This document shows positions 60,573-64,000 of a stretch of 64,000 nucleotides of DNA, piece by piece. How positions within the stretch are numbered: position 1 is the stretch's first letter; the number at the start of each line of letters is the position of its first letter. The notes under the pieces are model-generated. The model saw nothing but the letters and a program-made list of their open reading frames with translations. It searched no databases and had not been told where the DNA came from. The translations under genes and the position numbers were made by a program. This DNA comes from Microbacterium sp. 2FI (GTDB taxonomy: Bacteria; Actinomycetota; Actinomycetes; Actinomycetales; Microbacteriaceae), in the NCBI RefSeq assembly GCF_005502885.1, contig NZ_SCMR01000021.1:1-64000 (forward strand), in the 5' to 3' direction.

Positions 60573-62270
60573 ATGCTGAAGTCATCGCAGCACCGTCTTC
60601 TGTCCGGTTCCCGCCGCGCGATCATCGCCGCCGTCTCGGCGCTCGCGCTCGTCGGCTCGCTCGCCGCATGCTCGGCCGGCGGATCGACCCCGGAACCCGC
60701 CGCCACCGACGTCCAGACCGGGGGCGAGATCGTCATCGGTGCCGAGCAGGAGCCCGACTGCGTCGACTGGATCGCAACCTGCGCGGGTTCGATCTGGGGC
60801 ACGTACATCATGCAGGTCCCCACCATGCCGTCGGTGTTCGATACGAGACTCGTCGCGGATGAGTGGACGCCCGTCCCCTCATCCCTCGTCGCCGAGGAGC
60901 CCGTCGCCGTGGCGGCAGGCGACGGCATGACCATCACGTACAAGATCAACCCCGACGCCGTGTGGTCGGACGGCACGCCCATCACGTCTGCCGACTTCGA
61001 GTACACCGCGCTGCAGATCCGCGACGGTGACGACATCTTCGACAAGACCGGCTACGACCGGATCACGGCCGTCGACGTGTCCGACCCGCAGACGGTCGTC
61101 GTCACTCTCGACTCCCCGTACGCGGGATGGCGATCGCTGTTCAGCGTGTACGGCGTGATGCCGGCCCATATCCTCGACGGCAAGGATCGCGCTGCCATCA
61201 TGGCCAACGGCTACGACTTCAGCGGCGGGCCGTGGAAGATCGAATCCTGGGTGCGCGGCACGTCAGCGACGCTGGTGCCGAACGAGAACTACTGGGGTGA
61301 CAAGCCGAAGCTCGACAAGGTCACGTTCCTGTTCCTGCCCGACACCACCGCGGCCTTCCAGGCGCTCAAGAGCGGCCAGGTGGACGTCCTCTACCCCTCG
61401 CCGCAGCTCGACGCGATCAGTCAGATCGACGCCGGCCTGCCGGGGATCAACTCGCAGATCGATTCGCGGAGCGCGTCCCTCGAGGCGATCTGGTTCAACA
61501 ATGCAGCCTTCCCCTTCGACTCGAAGTCGGTGCGACAGGCCGTCGCATACGCCATCGACCGCGAGGCCATCGTCGACCGGCTGTTCGGCAGCCTCGGCAT
61601 CGACCAGCCCCAGCAGAGCTTCAACAGCCCGATCGTGGGGACGTATGCGGGGGACGACTTCTCGGCGTACACGAAGGACCTCGACATGGTCGCCGAGCTG
61701 ATGGAGGGCGACGGATGGTCGAAGAACTCCGACGGCATGTGGGAGAAGGACGGGCAGACCGCGGCGTTCGCGATGGAGACTCTCGCCGGAAACAAGCGGC
61801 GCGACCTGACCACGCAGGTGCTGCAGTCCCAGCTCGCCGAGGCGGGCTTCGAGATGACGATCAACGCGGTCACCCCCGCTGATCTCTTCGGGGCGATCGC
61901 GCCGGAGGGTGACTTCCAGTCGGGGCTGTGGGCGATCGTCGACACCTTCGCGGATCCCACGCTCAGCTCCTCATTCCTCTCGTCGAACATCCCCTCCGCA
62001 GACAACGGGTTCTCGGGCATCAACTTCTACCGGGTGTCGATCCCCGAGCTCGACCCGCTGCTGTCTCAGGTCGACACCGAGCTGGACATCGACAAGCGCG
62101 TCGCCGCGTCGAAGGAGGCGGATGCCGTGATCGCCGAGAACGTTCCCTCGCTCCCGCTCGACACCGTGCCGCTCGTGCTGCTGTGGAGTGACAAGGTGGG
62201 AGGGCCGCTCGAGATCAACCCCGTCAACGGTCCCTTCTGGAACCTCGCGGCCTGGGGCCTCGCGGGCTGA
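60573..62270 (+). CDS. Peptide ABC transporter substrate-binding lipoprotein (family 5)
   Basis: 565 residues. Lipobox LAAC gives lipidated Cys33 after a basic/hydrophobic signal. The mature protein is a DppA/OppA-type family-5 binding protein: ADEWTPVPSSLVAEEP, INPDAVWSDGTPITSADFEYT, a GGPWKIESWVRGTSATLVPNENYWG stretch and KSVRQAVAYAIDREAIV. It captures oligopeptides or similar ligands for the two permeases that follow. The 24-bp gap to the next gene marks an operon. Confidence 0.9.
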   Translation: MLKSSQHRLLSGSRRAIIAAVSALALVGSLAACSAGGSTPEPAATDVQTGGEIVIGAEQEPDCVDWIATCAGSIWGTYIMQVPTMPSVFDTRLVADEWTPVPSSLVAEEPVAVAAGDGMTITYKINPDAVWSDGTPITSADFEYTALQIRDGDDIFDKTGYDRITAVDVSDPQTVVVTLDSPYAGWRSLFSVYGVMPAHILDGKDRAAIMANGYDFSGGPWKIESWVRGTSATLVPNENYWGDKPKLDKVTFLFLPDTTAAFQALKSGQVDVLYPSPQLDAISQIDAGLPGINSQIDSRSASLEAIWFNNAAFPFDSKSVRQAVAYAIDREAIVDRLFGSLGIDQPQQSFNSPIVGTYAGDDFSAYTKDLDMVAELMEGDGWSKNSDGMWEKDGQTAAFAMETLAGNKRRDLTTQVLQSQLAEAGFEMTINAVTPADLFGAIAPEGDFQSGLWAIVDTFADPTLSSSFLSSNIPSADNGFSGINFYRVSIPELDPLLSQVDTELDIDKRVAASKEADAVIAENVPSLPLDTVPLVLLWSDKVGGPLEINPVNGPFWNLAAWGLAG

Positions 62271-62294
62271 CGCCGGTTCGGCCCAGGAGAGATC

Positions 62295-63260
62295 ATGTTC
62301 AGTTTCATCGCGAGGCGGGTCCTCTACTCGCTCCCGGTGATTCTCGCAGCATCCTTCATCCTCTTCTGGGCCGTCCGCGCCACCTTCGATCCGCTCGCGA
62401 AGCTGCGCCAGACGTCGGATCCGAGCGCCCTGCAGCGCGAGATCGAGCGACTCGGACTCGAGCGAACGATCTTCGAGCAGTACTTCCTGTGGCTCCGCAG
62501 CTTCGTCACGGGCGACTGGGGCACCAGCACCCGCACCGGCACCGCGGTGCTTCCGCTCATCGGTGACGCGCTGTGGCCGACGCTTCAGCTCGCGTTCTGG
62601 GGGCTCCTCGCCGCGGTTCTCGTCGCCGGAGGCATCAGCGTCTACTCCAGCGTCCGGCAGTACTCCATCGGTGACCAGATCTTCACCGGTGCGTCGTACG
62701 TCGGCATCGCGATGCCGGCCTTCTGGTTCGGCCTGATCCTCATCCAGGCGCTCGCCGTATGGCCCAAGGAGACGTTCGGCCTCGACGAGCCGCCGCTCTT
62801 CTTCATCGGCCTGCCGCCGATATCCGATGTCGGCGTGGTCGACTATGTCCGCCACCTGATCCTCCCGGTGGCGGCGCTCATGATCGCGCTGGTCGCCTCC
62901 TGGAGCCGGTTCGGACGCACCGCCATGCTGGACTCGCTCTCGAGCGACTACGTGCGCACCGCTCGCGCGAAGGGCGTGCCCCGCCGGCAGATCATCTGGC
63001 GCCACGCCGTCCGCAACTCGCTGGCGCCGTTCGTCACCGTGGTCGCCCTCGATGCGGCCATCCTGATCGGCGGTCTCGTCGTGACCGAGCAGATCTTCGC
63101 GATCCCCGGAATGGGACGACTGTTCCTGCAATCGCTGGTCGCCGGCGATGTGTTCGTGCTCCTCCCGTGGATGATCGTGGTCGCGGTCGCCGTGGTGCTG
63201 TGCAACCTGGCAGCCGATATCGGCTACGCGATCCTCGACCCGAGAGTGAGGCTGTCATGA
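62295..63260 (+). CDS. Peptide ABC transporter permease, DppB type
   Basis: 321 residues. N-terminal MFSFIARRVLYSLPVILAASFILFWAVRATFDPL is the standard DppB/OppB opening; about six membrane helices follow. The EAA-like loop (YVRTARAKGVPRRQIIWRHAVRNSLAP) for ATPase contact lies about 95 residues from the end. AGGAGA precedes ATG 62295. Stop overlaps the next permease start (ATGA). Confidence 0.93.
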   Translation: MFSFIARRVLYSLPVILAASFILFWAVRATFDPLAKLRQTSDPSALQREIERLGLERTIFEQYFLWLRSFVTGDWGTSTRTGTAVLPLIGDALWPTLQLAFWGLLAAVLVAGGISVYSSVRQYSIGDQIFTGASYVGIAMPAFWFGLILIQALAVWPKETFGLDEPPLFFIGLPPISDVGVVDYVRHLILPVAALMIALVASWSRFGRTAMLDSLSSDYVRTARAKGVPRRQIIWRHAVRNSLAPFVTVVALDAAILIGGLVVTEQIFAIPGMGRLFLQSLVAGDVFVLLPWMIVVAVAVVLCNLAADIGYAILDPRVRLS

Positions 63261-64000
63261 GCGGTGCAGGACTCACCGGCGCGGAGGAGCTCCTCTCCGA
63301 GCAGCCGGTGTCCGGCGGGTCGACCCGCCAGCTGATCAAGCGATTCGTCCACCACAGGCTCGCGCTCGCAAGCCTCGTCGTCCTCGCGGTCCTCCTCATC
63401 GTGTGCTTCGGCGCGCCATGGATCGCTCCGTACCCTCAGGGGATGCAGGACCTTCTTCTCGGGCCCACTCCGCCGTCGGCGGAGCATTGGCTGGGAACCG
63501 ACGAGCTGGGCCGCGACTACCTGAGCGAGATCCTCTACGCGGGGCAGATCTCCCTGGCGATCGGGCTCAGCGTCGCCCTCCTCGCGACGGTGGTCGGCAC
63601 CGCCCTCGGCGCTGCCGCCGGCTTCGCCGGCGGGTGGGTCGGCGAGCTCATCATGCGGATCACCGACCTCTTTCTCATCGTTCCCGCGATCGCCCTGCTC
63701 GCGGTCATCATCCAGGGCCTGGGTGCATCGCCGGTGACCATCGTCTTCGCGCTGACGGCCCTGGGATGGACTTACATCGCACGTGTGGTGCGCGCCCAGG
63801 TGCTCTCGCTCCGCGAGAAGGACTTCATCGAGGCGGCCCGCGGAATCGGCGCATCGAACCTGCGGATCATCGTGTCGCACCTCCTGCCGAACCTCGCCGG
63901 TGTCATCGCCGTCGCGATGAGCCTCGCCGTGGCGTCGGCGATCATCGCCGAGTCGACGCTGAGCTTCCTCGGCTTCGGAGTGCGCTCTCCCCAGACCAGC
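63257..64000 (+). CDS. Peptide ABC transporter permease, DppC type (partial)
   Basis: 248 codons are present and the gene continues past the right edge. ATG 63257 overlaps the DppB stop. N-terminal cytoplasmic segment, first helix LALASLVVLAVLLIVCFGAPWIAPY, then the DppC hallmark HWLGTDELGRDYLSEILY and the EAA loop KDFIEAARGIGASNLRIIVSHLLPN. The last visible residues, STLSFLGFGVRSPQTS, are the usual ending of the fifth helix, so about 40-60 residues are missing. One or two DppD/DppF ATPase genes probably follow outside the window. Confidence 0.93.
   Translation, partial: MSGAGLTGAEELLSEQPVSGGSTRQLIKRFVHHRLALASLVVLAVLLIVCFGAPWIAPYPQGMQDLLLGPTPPSAEHWLGTDELGRDYLSEILYAGQISLAIGLSVALLATVVGTALGAAAGFAGGWVGELIMRITDLFLIVPAIALLAVIIQGLGASPVTIVFALTALGWTYIARVVRAQVLSLREKDFIEAARGIGASNLRIIVSHLLPNLAGVIAVAMSLAVASAIIAESTLSFLGFGVRSPQTS

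Noticed and set aside
1..64000. Mobile-element origin of the cluster
   Set aside because: No transposase, integrase, direct terminal repeats or tRNA-flanking duplication is visible; the single tRNA lies away from the arabinoside genes and base composition looks even.

Overview
High-GC DNA with strong G/C third-position bias, purine-rich Shine-Dalgarno sites, frequent GTG starts and gene families typical of Microbacteriaceae (MpaB-type oxygenase, DUF4383, DUF2834, LacI-controlled sugar operons). The window looks like a chromosome segment of a Microbacterium-like actinobacterium. I see no transposase, integrase, phage gene, rRNA or CRISPR array. There is one tRNA, tRNA-Arg(ACG), at 54.5 kb.

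Layout. (1) 0-2 kb: the end of a sugar-binding protein gene, a 72-residue protein, a DUF2834 membrane protein and an MFS transporter. (2) 2.2-14.3 kb: a unit organised like the bifidobacterial hyp locus. A leftward operon (binding lipoprotein, two MalFG-type permeases, cytoplasmic GH127 beta-L-arabinofuranosidase) is followed by a rightward LacI regulator, a leftward NAD-dependent epimerase and a rightward giant secreted hydrolase (probable GH121). (3) 14.4-34 kb: a secreted arabinan/arabinoside enzyme battery with a Tat-exported GH127, a non-catalytic binding protein, three GH43 enzymes and a 1389-residue GH127-like enzyme whose Cys-Cys active-site pair reads Cys-Asp. (4) 34-36.6 kb: a three-gene cell-surface operon (WxL-like protein, DUF916 membrane-anchored protein, Pro-Asp-Lys repeat protein). 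(5) 36.6-50.7 kb: LacI-type regulator (AraR-like), a YtfQ/YtfR/YtfT/YjfF-type furanose importer, araD, araB, araA, another GH43 and an aldose 1-epimerase. (6) 50.7-55.6 kb: housekeeping and hypothetical genes plus the tRNA. (7) 55.6-64 kb: a separate cassette of alpha/beta hydrolase, M20 peptidase, TetR regulator, S9 peptidase and dipeptide-type ABC importer, which runs off the right edge.

How the genes work together (inference from families). Secreted GH43, GH127 and GH121 enzymes take apart L-arabinose polymers and hydroxyproline-linked beta-L-arabino-oligosaccharides of plant walls. Two dedicated ABC systems import oligosaccharide and monosaccharide. Cytoplasmic GH127 finishes the oligomers, and AraA-AraB-AraD feed the pentose phosphate pathway. 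Copies of a TGTTAGCGCTAACA-like operator precede both divergent enzyme pairs, the surface operon and the importer-araDBA operon, so the surface complex appears to belong to the arabinose regulon.

The most unusual signals are: an almost invariant C-terminal domain (RCVAGK ... FTTR ... CG-stop) on seven secreted proteins of unrelated catalytic type; the WxL/DUF916-like complex inside an actinobacterial arabinan regulon; the GH127-like enzyme lacking the second active-site cysteine; and two apparent local regulons defined by shared promoter motifs.
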